DNA of 64,000 nt, taken from contig NZ_JAEMHK010000002.1 of NCBI RefSeq assembly GCF_016458235.1, forward strand, positions 1 through 64,000, in the 5' to 3' direction. Source of the DNA: Geomonas propionica. GTDB lineage: Bacteria > Desulfobacterota > Desulfuromonadia > Geobacterales > Geobacteraceae. Within the stretch, counting starts at the first letter, position 1; every line of letters begins with the position of its first letter. Both the position numbers and the translations under genes were made by a program. Below the pieces are notes generated by a model. The model worked only from the letters and a program-made list of their open reading frames with translations. It was not told the DNA's origin and did no database searches. Of the stretch, positions 42,632-51,208 are shown piece after piece.

Positions 42632-43597
42632 GTGGCAAACAACTTCCTGAAAATCTCGCGACTGGACCAGTTTCTGGAGACGCTGCGCCTCTTCGGCGAA
42701 TTGCATGCCCCCACCGTATCCGAGAGCGGCGTGCACCGCTTCTCCCCCCTTGAAGACCCAGACGAACTGCACCTCGACTACCGCCGTACCCAGATCCCCC
42801 CGAAAAAATACCTGTTCCCCTTCAGGGAAGAGATTTTGCACTACGGCGGGGGAGGCTACCGCGAGGGGCACTCAAGTGCTGGCGACCTCGTTATTTTCGG
42901 CGTCCACAGTTGCGACCTGGAAGGGATCGCGTACCTGGACCGGGTATTCCTCGCCGACCGCCCCGACCCCGGATACGCCGCGCGCAGGTCACGCCTGACG
43001 CTGGTCGGCATCGCTTGCGAGCCCGATGATTTCTGTTTTTGCACGGCAGCGACGGAATCGGCCTCCTGCGATCTCTTCCTGAGCGCCGGGCAGGATGGAT
43101 ACCATATCACTAGTTACAGCGCGCGGGGGTCGGCGCTCCTCTCGGCGGCAGATCACCTGCTGGAAGAAAGGGCAGCCCAACCGTCGCCGGCCATTTCCGG
43201 TCCCTGTTATCCGGCCCAGGATCCCGAACTGCGTTTCTCGGACCACCCGCTTTGGCAGAAGTTCGCCTCCACCTGCGTCTCCTGCGGGGCCTGTTCGGTC
43301 TGCTGTCCCACCTGCTACTGCTTCGACGTGCGCGAGTACCCCACCCTTTCCGGAGGCGGTACGCGCATCAGGGAATGGGACAACTGCCTGTTCGCCACTC
43401 ACGGCGAGGTTGCCGGCGCCAACTTCCGTCCGGATCGGCTGGACCGGCTACGTTACCGTTTCCTGCATAAATACTGCGGCTTCACCCCGCTGCAGGGAAT
43501 GAGCTCCTGCGTCGGCTGCGGCCGCTGCAAAGAGTTCTGCCCAGTCGACATAGACCTGCGCGAACTGACCGTGGCGCCCGAAAAGGTAGAGCCATGA
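42632..43597 (+). CDS. Hydrogenase/sulfhydrogenase beta-type Fe-S subunit
   Basis: This 321-residue electron-transfer subunit has C-terminal 4Fe-4S motifs: CVSCGACSVCCPTCYCFD and CVGCGRCKEFCPVDI. The upstream half (IFGVHSCDLEGIAYLDR, VGIACEPDDFCFC) matches HydB/HyhB-type proteins. The GTG at 42632 has GAGGAGG four to five bases upstream; the frame extends further but without a ribosome site. It is the first gene of a four-gene operon and overlaps the next by four bases. Confidence 0.9.
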   Translation: MANNFLKISRLDQFLETLRLFGELHAPTVSESGVHRFSPLEDPDELHLDYRRTQIPPKKYLFPFREEILHYGGGGYREGHSSAGDLVIFGVHSCDLEGIAYLDRVFLADRPDPGYAARRSRLTLVGIACEPDDFCFCTAATESASCDLFLSAGQDGYHITSYSARGSALLSAADHLLEERAAQPSPAISGPCYPAQDPELRFSDHPLWQKFASTCVSCGACSVCCPTCYCFDVREYPTLSGGGTRIREWDNCLFATHGEVAGANFRPDRLDRLRYRFLHKYCGFTPLQGMSSCVGCGRCKEFCPVDIDLRELTVAPEKVEP

Positions 43598-44445
43598 AAC
43601 AGCCTCAACACTCGCCCCACGTTCCCTACGCGGCCCACCTGATCGAGCGCCGTGACCTTTCCGAGGATACTGCCCTGTTCCGCATCGCCCCCGAGCCGGG
43701 GGCCCTTGCCGAGCTTTCCTCTTTCGTCCCAGGACAATTCGTGCAGCTCTCGGTGCCCGACGCAGGGGAAGTCCCCATTTCGCCGGCCGACCTACCCACT
43801 CCGGAGGGGACCCTGGAGCTGTGCGTGCGCCGGGTCGGGCACGTAACCGACCTGCTGCACAAACTCCAGCCCGGCGCCCCGCTTGGGGTACGCGGCCCCT
43901 TCGGCTGCGGTTTTCCGCTGCCGGAGATGGCAGGCCACCCGGTCCTGCTGCTCGCCGGAGGGCTCGGCATCGCCCCTTTACGTTCGCTGCTCATGCACCT
44001 TTTGCGGCACCGTGACGGTTACGGGGAGATCACCCTTATGTACGGAGCCAAGCAGCCCAAGCTCATGCTGTTCCGGCAAGAACTGGCGGCCCTGGCTGCC
44101 GACGGCGGAATGCGGCTCTACCTGACCGTTGACTTCGCGCCGGAGCAGCTGGATGGAAGCTTCTCCTGTGCGCTCGGCCTGTTGCCCGATCTCCTGAAGG
44201 GGTTCCGCTTCGATGCCGCCGATACCTATGCCGCCGTCTGCGGCCCCCCTCCCCTGTACCGCTGCCTGATCTCCGACCTGGAGGCGGGCGGGGTCGCACC
44301 GGATCGGATCCTGCTCAGCCTTGAGCGCAGGATGCGCTGCGGCGTGGGACGCTGCTGCCACTGCGGCATCGGGCAGAAGCTTTGTTGCCTGGATGGGCCC
44401 GTGTTCCGGGCCAGTGATTTGAAAGGGATACCGGAGGCGCTGTGA
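43594..44445 (+). CDS. Hydrogenase gamma subunit (FAD/NAD(P)-binding, 2Fe-2S)
   Basis: A 283-residue protein of the ferredoxin-NADP reductase/PyrK type. It has an FAD domain (VPGQFVQLSV, RRVGHVTDLLHKLQPG), a nucleotide domain (LLLAGGLGIAPLRSLL, VCGPPPLYRCLI) and a C-terminal 2Fe-2S motif MRCGVGRCCHCGIGQKLCC. In group 3 hydrogenases this subunit exchanges electrons with NAD(P)H. Its start overlaps the beta gene (ATGA), and its end overlaps the small-subunit gene. Confidence 0.92.
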   Translation: MKQPQHSPHVPYAAHLIERRDLSEDTALFRIAPEPGALAELSSFVPGQFVQLSVPDAGEVPISPADLPTPEGTLELCVRRVGHVTDLLHKLQPGAPLGVRGPFGCGFPLPEMAGHPVLLLAGGLGIAPLRSLLMHLLRHRDGYGEITLMYGAKQPKLMLFRQELAALAADGGMRLYLTVDFAPEQLDGSFSCALGLLPDLLKGFRFDAADTYAAVCGPPPLYRCLISDLEAGGVAPDRILLSLERRMRCGVGRCCHCGIGQKLCCLDGPVFRASDLKGIPEAL

Positions 44446-45200
44446 GACCTATGAAAGTCGCCATAACCGGGCTCACGGCCTGCTCGGGTTGCCAACTCAC
44501 CTTGCTGAACTGCGAGGACGAACTTCCGGAACTGCTGGGCCTATGCGAACTGGTTTACTTCCCTCTCGCGGAAAGCGGCAACGTGTTGGACGCGCAGTTC
44601 GACGCCGCCATCGTGGAGGGGGCCGTGTCCACACCGAAGGACCTGGAACTCCTTTTCAGCCTGAGAAATGCGGCCAGGGTCCTGGTCGCCTACGGCACCT
44701 GTGCGCTTTTTGGCGGTGTCGCCGCCATGAATAACACGATCAGTTGCAGAAGGGATCTGCTGCAAACGGTATTCGGCGACGCAGTGCAACTGCCGGAAAG
44801 CTTCGCTCCCGCCCCCTTGGCCAACTATGTCAGCGTCGACGCTGCGGTAACCGGGTGCCCACCGGAAAAGCAGGAGATCATGGAGTTGGTGGCAGCCCTC
44901 GCGGCGGGGACCCTTCCGCCTGCCCGCTGCTACCCGGTCTGCACGGAGTGCCGCAGCCGCGAAAATCTCTGCCTGCTGCTGGAAAAAAGGGAGCTCTGCC
45001 TGGGACCCGTGGTGCAAGGGGGGTGCAATGCGCGCTGCCCCGCCACCGGGATCGTCTGTGAGGGGTGCCGGGGACCGGTGCGGGAGGCCAACGTGGCCCA
45101 GGAACTGGAACTCCTTTTGGAGCGGGGGTTCGGCAGGGAAGAAGTCGAACGGAGAATGAGCCGTTTCAAGCCGGGGTGGAATTATGGGCAGCGTCGTTGA
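44442..45200 (+). CDS. NiFe hydrogenase small subunit (delta)
   Basis: This 252-residue subunit has the proximal-cluster motif ITGLTACSGCQLTLLN (Cys14, Cys17), GTCALFGGVAA, and VTGCPPEKQEI. Cysteine-rich segments (CYPVCTECRSRENLC, GGCNARCPATGIVCEGC) may hold further clusters. There is no signal peptide, so the enzyme is cytosolic, as in group 3b. The GTG start overlaps the upstream stop as GTGA; an ATG three codons later is the alternative. It overlaps the large-subunit gene by 17 bases. Confidence 0.93.
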   Translation: MRPMKVAITGLTACSGCQLTLLNCEDELPELLGLCELVYFPLAESGNVLDAQFDAAIVEGAVSTPKDLELLFSLRNAARVLVAYGTCALFGGVAAMNNTISCRRDLLQTVFGDAVQLPESFAPAPLANYVSVDAAVTGCPPEKQEIMELVAALAAGTLPPARCYPVCTECRSRENLCLLLEKRELCLGPVVQGGCNARCPATGIVCEGCRGPVREANVAQELELLLERGFGREEVERRMSRFKPGWNYGQRR

Positions 45201-46455
45201 GATAGCGCCTCTGACCAGGCTGGAAGGTCACGGCAGCGTCCGGATCTATCGTGAGGGATGCCGGGTGGAGCGTGTGGAACTGAACTTCATCGACTCCCCC
45301 CGCCTCTTCGAGGCACTCCTGATAGGGAAGAGCTTCGCCGAGGTGCCGGAGATCATCTGCCGCATCTGCGCCCTCTGTTCCACGGTGCACAAGGTGACCG
45401 CGCTCCTCGCGGTGGAGGATGCCTTGGGCATCGAGGTCTCAGAGGTGACCGCCCTCACCCGGGAACTCATGCTGCAGGCCGGGATGATCCAGGACCACGC
45501 GCTGCACCTGTACTGCTTGGTGCTTCCCGACCTGCTGGGTGTGCGCGGGGTGGCGGAACTGGCCAGCGTGGCGCCCGAGCTGCTCAAGGCCGGACTGGCA
45601 GTCAAGAAGGCCGGCAACACGGTCCTGGAAACCGCTGGCGGCAGGCTGATCCATCCGGTCAACATCTGCCTCGGCGGACTCGGCCGCAGCCTCAACAAAA
45701 AGGAGCTGGTGCGGTTGAAGGACGAACTGCAGCAGGCGCTCCCGGCGGCGCAGGAGGCGCACCGCCTTTTCAGCACCCCCTTCCCTTTTCCCGAACTTCC
45801 CGAACCAGCCTTTCTCGCCCTGCAGCCGTCCGACCGCCCGCTGGGCGCCAGGCTTTGCCGTATGGCCGATGGACCTACGTTCCCGCTGCGGGATTACCGG
45901 CAGCACGTCGAGGAAAGGGTGGTGGGCTATTCCAACGCCAAGCTCTCCACGGTGCAAGGGAAGGAAGCCACGGTGGGCGCCTTGGCCCGGCTCAACCTCG
46001 ACCCCGACCTGGAGCCGCTCGCCGCCCAGCTTTTCGCGACCCACAAGCGAGAACTGGTCGGCAAGGACGTGCGGAGCAACAACCTGGCCCAGGCCATAGA
46101 GATGTGCCACGCCATCGAGCGCGCCCTGCGCCTGATCGACCGCCTGATCGAGCTCGGTCCCCAAAGGGCAAGTGCCCCCGCAATCTCCCCCCGTGCTGCG
46201 ACGGGGTCTGCGGCGTGCGAGGCACCGCGCGGCACCCTGATCCACAGCTATAGTTTCGATGCTCAGGGTCTCTGCACCATGGCCGACGTGATCACCCCCA
46301 CCGCCTTGAACCAGGGCGCCCTGGCCCGCGACCTGCTGGCGCTTGCGTGCGCCATGGAGGGGGAAGAGACCACCCGCATGACCACCGCGTTGGAGCGGCT
46401 GATACGCTGCTACGACCCCTGCATATCCTGCTCGGTACACCTCCTGACTCTCTAG
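45184..46455 (+). CDS. NiFe hydrogenase large subunit (alpha)
   Basis: This 423-residue catalytic subunit binds NiFe(CN)2CO through RICALC (residues 60-65) and DPCISCSVH (411-419); all four ligand cysteines are present. After His419, where maturation proteases normally cut, only Leu-Leu-Thr-Leu remains, a very short extension. With the beta, gamma and delta subunits it should oxidise or produce hydrogen with NAD(P), and related enzymes also reduce polysulfide. No hyp or protease genes are in the window. Confidence 0.93.
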   Translation: MGSVVEIAPLTRLEGHGSVRIYREGCRVERVELNFIDSPRLFEALLIGKSFAEVPEIICRICALCSTVHKVTALLAVEDALGIEVSEVTALTRELMLQAGMIQDHALHLYCLVLPDLLGVRGVAELASVAPELLKAGLAVKKAGNTVLETAGGRLIHPVNICLGGLGRSLNKKELVRLKDELQQALPAAQEAHRLFSTPFPFPELPEPAFLALQPSDRPLGARLCRMADGPTFPLRDYRQHVEERVVGYSNAKLSTVQGKEATVGALARLNLDPDLEPLAAQLFATHKRELVGKDVRSNNLAQAIEMCHAIERALRLIDRLIELGPQRASAPAISPRAATGSAACEAPRGTLIHSYSFDAQGLCTMADVITPTALNQGALARDLLALACAMEGEETTRMTTALERLIRCYDPCISCSVHLLTL

Positions 46456-46565
46456 CAGCGTTGCATATGTGACCCCCGTCACACTACTTCGCCTTTATCG
46501 TCCGCCTGCCGCAGCAATATTCGTTGCACCTTTCAGCTTGCCGTAGCGGAATTATCCTAAGGCAA

Positions 46566-46601
46566 CTGTCATACCAAGAATTAACGAAAGTGGTATGACA
46601 G
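46566..46601. repeat. 11-bp perfect inverted repeat
   Basis: CTGTCATACCA and TGGTATGACAG are separated by 14 bases. There is no T tract on either side, so this is not a terminator. It could be an operator or a hairpin at the end of the hydrogenase transcript, whose stop is 111 bp upstream. Confidence 0.7.
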
Positions 46602-46815
46602 GCCATGGTCGAGCGTTACTGAGCCAGGCAAAATTGGCGAAATGACAGCGGCTTTTACGCTCTGACCGATCAAATAAAGTTGCTATTTATCAGCATCTTA
46701 GATCAGATGAAATTAATCTCATGTTCATCTTGACACTCATAGTCCGGTTGTTAGACTTGGGTCAAGCTTTAGCATGTGAATGCGAGCGGCTCTGGAATAC
46801 TCGTTGCGCATCCGT

Positions 46816-47186
46816 TTGGGTCCCTGACTACCTTATTTATCAAGATGTCCCTGGTTTCAGTCGTGGTGTGCAAGCCCTCAACAAGGCAGAGGGAAGCCTG
46901 AAGCGTCTCACCGGGGTATGTTGCGACACTGGTCAGTAATCCAATCTCCACCGTGGCGGTATTCCGGAGCAAAAAAAATTGGCGTTAGTCGGGACAACGC
47001 TGAAAGCGACTTATCTCATCCGCCAGGCGCCTGCGCTTGAAAAAGGGAAGCCGACCGGTACGCGTTGCGAGGAGGCACCGACCACGCAGCAATCGGCCGC
47101 GAAGCTTTACCGACGGATTGGTAGAAAGTGCCCCGATCTAACGCCAATGCAGCGAAAAGGCCCATGGAACACCATGGGCCTTTTTT
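46816..47186 (+). ncRNA. Candidate structured non-coding RNA
   Basis: Two closed domains lie in tandem. In the first, TTGG..CTGAC near 46816 pairs with GTCAG..CCAA ending 46943, enclosing GGTG..CACC and CCCTC..GAGGG helices. In the second, TTGGCGTTAG near 46979 pairs perfectly with CTAACGCCAA ending 47147, extended by CGGG/CCCG. A GC-rich terminator follows 12 bases later. The second domain alone (about 170 nt with a closing stem) has the size and outline of a 6S-type RNA, but I cannot confirm this. Conserved motifs of tmRNA, RNase P and SRP RNA are absent. Confidence 0.4.
47159..47186 (+). terminator. Intrinsic terminator of the candidate RNA
   Basis: GGCCCATGG and CCATGGGCC pair around a four-base loop and run into six T on the plus strand. 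No plus-strand protein gene ends nearby, so it implies an RNA transcript. Confidence 0.85.
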
Positions 47187-47414
47187 AGTGCGCGCGAGCC
47201 ACTGTGGCGCGGCAAAGAGAGCGGGATGCTGCATGGATACGCGACAGGACTGCTTTATCTAAGTAGCTATATTTTTATGATAAATAATGTCACACATCTT
47301 CCACAACTGCTGTGGAAAAGTCTGTGGGTAACCGCCCCAGGAACGGAAAAAACCAACGTGACCATCGCTAATGATAGCGTTTTGCCCTCTTTTTAGGCAG
47401 CCACATTACGCGCA

Positions 47415-47441
47415 CGAAAAAGGCGTGACAAACGCCACGCC
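47415..47441 (-). terminator. Terminator of the Hsp20 gene
   Basis: GGCGTG and CACGCC form a short stem, followed on the minus strand by TTTTTCG. It lies about 30 bp after the Hsp20 stop. Confidence 0.55.
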
Positions 47442-47471
47442 CTTTCCCATCGGCACCGGTTTGCGCACCGG

Positions 47472-48002
47472 TTATTCCACATGCACCTTCCGGAACCGGT
47501 CCTTGATCACGTCGGTTTTTTTCAGCGCCCTGATTTCCAGGATGCCGACCCGGAAACTCGCCTTGACCGTATCGGTAAGGATCGCCACCGGCAGACGGCA
47601 GGTCCTGAGGAACGAACCGTAGGACCGCTCCATGCGGAAGTAGTCCTTCTGATCGATGCGCTGCTCCTGCCCCTTTTGGCCGGAAATGGTGACGCTCTCC
47701 GGTGAGAGTTGCACGTCCAGGTCTTCCCTTTTCAACCCCGGGATTTCAGCCTTCAATACCACGGAATCCCCATCCTCATAGATGTCGATGGGCGGGTTCA
47801 GGTCCTCTATCTGCTCTCCGGACATCCTCTGGGACCAGAGGTGGAAGAAGGGCTTCTTGAACACCTCGTCGAACAGGCGGTCCATCTCGGCCGTCGGCGA
47901 GAGTTGCCGCTCGTCCTGGTCCTCCCGGCGTCCCATCTGCGGGTGCCGATCAGCCTGGCGCCGGTCCTCACGCTTTAGCAGGTCGCTTTCCTTTTCCAGC
48001 AT
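47472..48002 (-). CDS. Hsp20/alpha-crystallin small heat-shock protein
   Basis: This 176-residue protein has an alpha-crystallin domain (about 70-170): NPPIDIYEDGDSVVLKAEIPGLKREDLDVQLSPESVTI, then YGSFLRTCRLP and VKASFRVGILEIRALKK. Small heat-shock proteins hold unfolding proteins in a refoldable state. The ATG at 48002 has GGGAGG upstream; the longer frame lacks this. The charged N-terminal arm (about 60 residues) is longer than usual. Confidence 0.9.
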   Translation of the reverse strand: MLEKESDLLKREDRRQADRHPQMGRREDQDERQLSPTAEMDRLFDEVFKKPFFHLWSQRMSGEQIEDLNPPIDIYEDGDSVVLKAEIPGLKREDLDVQLSPESVTISGQKGQEQRIDQKDYFRMERSYGSFLRTCRLPVAILTDTVKASFRVGILEIRALKKTDVIKDRFRKVHVE

Positions 48003-48104
48003 CGCCGCACCTCCCACTCGTTTTTTGGAATGGGAAAACACTAATGCGGAGCCGTGAATTGTCAAGAAAGCGCTGTCAGGGCGGCGGGGCCTTCGGGTAA
48101 AGGC

Positions 48105-48131
48105 GGGCGAATGATTATTCGCCCCTACAGG
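48105..48131. repeat. GGGCGAAT..ATTCGCCC palindrome, copy 1
   Basis: GGGCGAATGATTATTCGCCCCTACAG is a palindrome with two further copies, at 53114-53140 and 53201-53228. It lies just past the stop of the SDR-type gene. Confidence 0.8.
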
Positions 48132-48135
48132 ATAA

Positions 48136-48978
48136 TCACCCTTTTAGCCCGGTCTCCAGGTTGGGGTACAGCAGGGTGATCCCCAGGTCCTTCAGCATCT
48201 TGCTGCTGTCGACGACGCGCCCCTCGGAGAAGTAGGAGATCATGAGCGGGGTCATGAGTTGGCGCGCCTCGGCCATGGTCACCTGCCGGGGCCTGGGGAG
48301 CCCAAGCTTGTCGGCGGCGGCATTGAAGTAGGCGGTCATGGTGCTGGGGGCGCCGTCACTCACATTGAACACGGCACCGTCCTCTCCGCGTTCGAGGGCG
48401 GCGAGACAGATGCGGGAGAGATCGTCGGCGTGGATCCTGTTGCTGGGGAGCGCCTCCTCTTCGCGGAGCACCGGTTGGCCCGTGGTGAGCTGGGTGACCG
48501 GCAGTCGGTCGGCCGCGTAGATGGCCGTCACCCTGAGGACGACCACAGGGACTCCGCGCTCGCGTCCCCAAGCCTGCAGCAGGCGCTCGGCGTGCAGGCG
48601 TCTTTTGCCGCGCGCGGTCTGAGGATCGGGCTCGGTCTCCTCGGTAACCACCTCGCTCCCCCCGCCGTAGACGCCGCTGGTGCTGATATAGACTACCTTG
48701 GCGGGCTCTTCGCCTGCGCCAATGCCGGCGAGAAAATTGCGCATCCTGGTGTCTTCGTGGCCGCCTCCCGGCGGCGGCGCGAGGTAGATGACACCGGCGC
48801 CGCGGGTGGGGAGTCCGGCCAGCGTCTCCGGCTCATCAAGGTTGCCGCTGTGGTGGCGCACCCCGTCCAGCGGGGCTTCGCCCCTGTTGAGGGTGCTGAC
48901 GCTCATTCCCTGCGCAAGTGCCAGTGCGGCCACCCGCCGGCCGACGGTGCCGCACCCGATGATCAATAACTGTTGCAT
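48136..48978 (-). CDS. SDR-type NAD(P)-binding protein (epimerase/dehydratase-like)
   Basis: This 280-residue Rossmann-fold protein starts LLIIGCGTVGRRVAALALAQG with the nucleotide loop GxGxVG. It also has VVYISTSGVYGG (catalytic-type Ser/Tyr region) and SNRIHADDLSRICLAALERG, as in extended SDRs of the YeeZ type. The exact reaction is not apparent; the family includes sugar epimerases and oxidoreductases of unknown substrate. Confidence 0.82.
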   Translation of the reverse strand: MQQLLIIGCGTVGRRVAALALAQGMSVSTLNRGEAPLDGVRHHSGNLDEPETLAGLPTRGAGVIYLAPPPGGGHEDTRMRNFLAGIGAGEEPAKVVYISTSGVYGGGSEVVTEETEPDPQTARGKRRLHAERLLQAWGRERGVPVVVLRVTAIYAADRLPVTQLTTGQPVLREEEALPSNRIHADDLSRICLAALERGEDGAVFNVSDGAPSTMTAYFNAAADKLGLPRPRQVTMAEARQLMTPLMISYFSEGRVVDSSKMLKDLGITLLYPNLETGLKG

Positions 48979-49150
48979 GTGAGACCTCGTGCCATGGAGT
49001 TGCGCTGCGGCAGGCGCAGCAGCCTCCCTTTTCTACCAGAAACCCCGCCGCTATGTCAGCAAAAAACCCGGTCGCCCTCCCCGCCACTCCCTCTGATTAA
49101 TGTAAAAAACTTTTAATATGCTATGTTTTTGGTTTCGACGGAGGTAAGGC

Positions 49151-49717
49151 ATGAGACACCGCACCGGTACCTTTATCGCGCTGCTACTCTTCACTGGTCT
49201 GGCCACCGGGGCGTTGATGCCCAAACCGCCTCCGGTCCATATCGAGCAGGAGGAGTTCCTGGAAGCCGACGACTGGTTCCAGGCCGGGGTGGAATTGAAC
49301 AGCGAAGGAAGCTACCGCGAGGCGACCGAGGCTTTCAGCAGGAGCGTCACCCTGGCGCCCAGCAATCCGCTCGGTTGGCTGAACCTGGGCACCTCCCAGG
49401 CATTGATCGGCGACTACGGCCACGCCATCGACTCTCTTAAGAAATCGGTGCAACTGGATCCTTCCCTCGCACTTGGCTACTCCAATCTGGGTGAGGTCTG
49501 TTTTAGGGCTGATCGCTATAAGGAGGCAGTCACTGCCTACACTATCGTGCTTAAGCTGTGGCCGGGCAATGCCAATGCACTGTACAAGCTGGGACTGTCT
49601 CATCTATTGCTCGATGAAGCAGATAAGGCACAAGGAGAGTACCTTTCATTGAAAATGGTGGATCCGGAACTGGCGGAAAAACTGCGTCGTGCGATAATTC
49701 AGGGTGCTGGTAATTGA
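49151..49717 (+). CDS. Exported tetratricopeptide-repeat protein
   Basis: This 188-residue protein has a signal peptide (FIALLLFTGLATGA) and three or four TPR units, for example ADDWFQAGVELNSEGSYREATEAFSRSVTLAP and LGYSNLGEVCFRADRYKEAVTAYTIVL. TPR proteins mediate protein contacts, here in the periplasm. GGAGGT precedes the ATG. It ends 12 bp before pncB and may share its transcript. Confidence 0.85.
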   Translation: MRHRTGTFIALLLFTGLATGALMPKPPPVHIEQEEFLEADDWFQAGVELNSEGSYREATEAFSRSVTLAPSNPLGWLNLGTSQALIGDYGHAIDSLKKSVQLDPSLALGYSNLGEVCFRADRYKEAVTAYTIVLKLWPGNANALYKLGLSHLLLDEADKAQGEYLSLKMVDPELAEKLRRAIIQGAGN

Positions 49718-49729
49718 AGGGAGGACACC

Positions 49730-51160
49730 ATGCGTTATTCGGCGTTGCTTACCGACCTGTACGAGCTCACCATGTTGGCGGGATACCATGACCAGGGCAT
49801 GCACGAGCGTCCCGCCGCCTTCGATCTCTTTTTCCGCAACAACCCGTTCCGCGGCGGCTACGCCGTCTTCGCCGGGCTCGACAACGCCCTTTCCTTCCTG
49901 GAAGATCTCTCCTTCGATGGTACCGAACTCGCCTACCTGGAGAGCCTGAAGATCTTCAAGCCGGCCTTTCTCTCCTACCTCTCCGACTTCCGCTTCAGGG
50001 GCACCATCACCGCGCCTGCCGAAGGGACCGTCGTTTTTGGAGGCGAGCCGCTGCTCACCGTGGAGGGGGGCCTCGCCGAAGCTCAGTTCGTGGAGACGGC
50101 ACTTCTTAATATCATCAACTTTCAAACCTTGGCGGCGACCAAGGCGGCGCGTATCAAGGTAGCGGCTGGGGACGCCACCGTGCTCGAATTCGGACTGCGC
50201 CGCGCGCAGGGCCCAGACGGCGGGCTCTCCTGCGCCAGGGCCGCCTTCATCGGCGGCGTGCGCTCGACGAGCAACGTGCTGGCCGGGATGCAGTATGGCA
50301 TCCCGGTGCGCGGCACCCACGCCCACAGTTGGATCATGGCCTTTCCTGACGAACTCACCGCCTTCCGCACCTACGCGGACCAGTTCCCGAACAGTTGCGT
50401 CCTGCTGATCGACACCTACGACACCTTGAAGAGCGGTCTCCCCAACGCACTCGTCGTAGCGCGCGAACTGAAGGAGCGCGGCTACCACCTGGCCGGCGTC
50501 CGCATCGATTCGGGAGACCTGGCCTACCTCTCCCGGCAGGTCCGAGCCGCCTTCGACGAAGCCGGATTCCCCGAGGTGCAGATCGTCGCCTCCAACGAGC
50601 TGGACGAAAACGTCATCGAATCGATGCGGCGGGAAGGAAGCAGGATCGACATCTACGGAGTTGGCACCCGCCTCGCCACCTGCGCCGGCGTAGGAGGCGG
50701 AGCGTTGGGCGGCGTGTACAAGCTCGTGCACATGGACGGCGAGCCGAAACTGAAGCTTACCAGCGACGTAGCCAAGGCCACCCTGCCGGACCGCAAGAAG
50801 GTGCTGCGCGCCATCGCCCCGGACGGCACCTTCATCCTGGACCTGATCGCGCTTAAGGACGAGGAGATTCTCCCCGGCGCGCTGGTCTTCGATCCCGCCA
50901 ACCCGGTGCAGCACGTCCGCATTCCGGAACAGGCGCGGCTGATCGACCTGCGCCAGATGGTGATGAAAAACGGCAGCAGGTGCGCACCAACACCAGACTT
51001 GGAAAGCAGCGCCGACCTCGCCGCCCAGCAACTGCAACTCCTGCCGGAAGGATGCCTGCGCCTGGTGAACCCGCACATCTACAAGGTCTCCATAAGTACC
51101 GGTGTCAACACGCTGCGCCTCAAACTGATGAACCGGGTCCAGAGCAAGTACCGCAACTAG
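49730..51160 (+). CDS. Nicotinate phosphoribosyltransferase
   Basis: This 476-residue enzyme converts nicotinate and PRPP to nicotinate mononucleotide in NAD salvage. Family marks are LTDLYELTMLAGYHDQGM, EFGLRRAQGPDGGLSCARAAFIGG, GTHAHSWIMAFPDE (active-site His region), GVRIDSGDLAYLS and GVGTRL. GGGAGG precedes the ATG. The next gene encodes the nicotinamidase that makes its substrate. Confidence 0.95.
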   Translation: MRYSALLTDLYELTMLAGYHDQGMHERPAAFDLFFRNNPFRGGYAVFAGLDNALSFLEDLSFDGTELAYLESLKIFKPAFLSYLSDFRFRGTITAPAEGTVVFGGEPLLTVEGGLAEAQFVETALLNIINFQTLAATKAARIKVAAGDATVLEFGLRRAQGPDGGLSCARAAFIGGVRSTSNVLAGMQYGIPVRGTHAHSWIMAFPDELTAFRTYADQFPNSCVLLIDTYDTLKSGLPNALVVARELKERGYHLAGVRIDSGDLAYLSRQVRAAFDEAGFPEVQIVASNELDENVIESMRREGSRIDIYGVGTRLATCAGVGGGALGGVYKLVHMDGEPKLKLTSDVAKATLPDRKKVLRAIAPDGTFILDLIALKDEEILPGALVFDPANPVQHVRIPEQARLIDLRQMVMKNGSRCAPTPDLESSADLAAQQLQLLPEGCLRLVNPHIYKVSISTGVNTLRLKLMNRVQSKYRN

Positions 51161-51208
51161 CGCCGGATGACCGCTACCCGCGGCTGCCACCGGCAAAGGA
51201 GGTACGCG

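Larger units (their letters stand above)
46456..47471. other. 1-kb region without a protein gene; structured-RNA candidate
   Basis: No open frame here looks like a protein: the two longest (72 and 69 codons) lack ribosome sites and family resemblance. The region contains an 11-bp perfect inverted repeat (46566-46601), a promoter-like TTGACA..TAGACT near 46730-46757, two long-range self-complementary domains (46816-46943 and 46979-47147) and a plus-strand terminator (47159-47186). The segment 47190-47414 is AT-rich with no feature. Confidence 0.6.

Noticed and set aside
46721-46939. 72-codon plus-strand open frame after the hydrogenase operon
   Set aside because: There is no ribosome site, no recognisable family, and it overlaps the self-complementary RNA domain, so the RNA explanation fits better.
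46979-47188. 69-codon open frame just before the terminator
   Set aside because: Start codon is TTG without a ribosome site, and the frame runs through the closing stem and the terminator itself.
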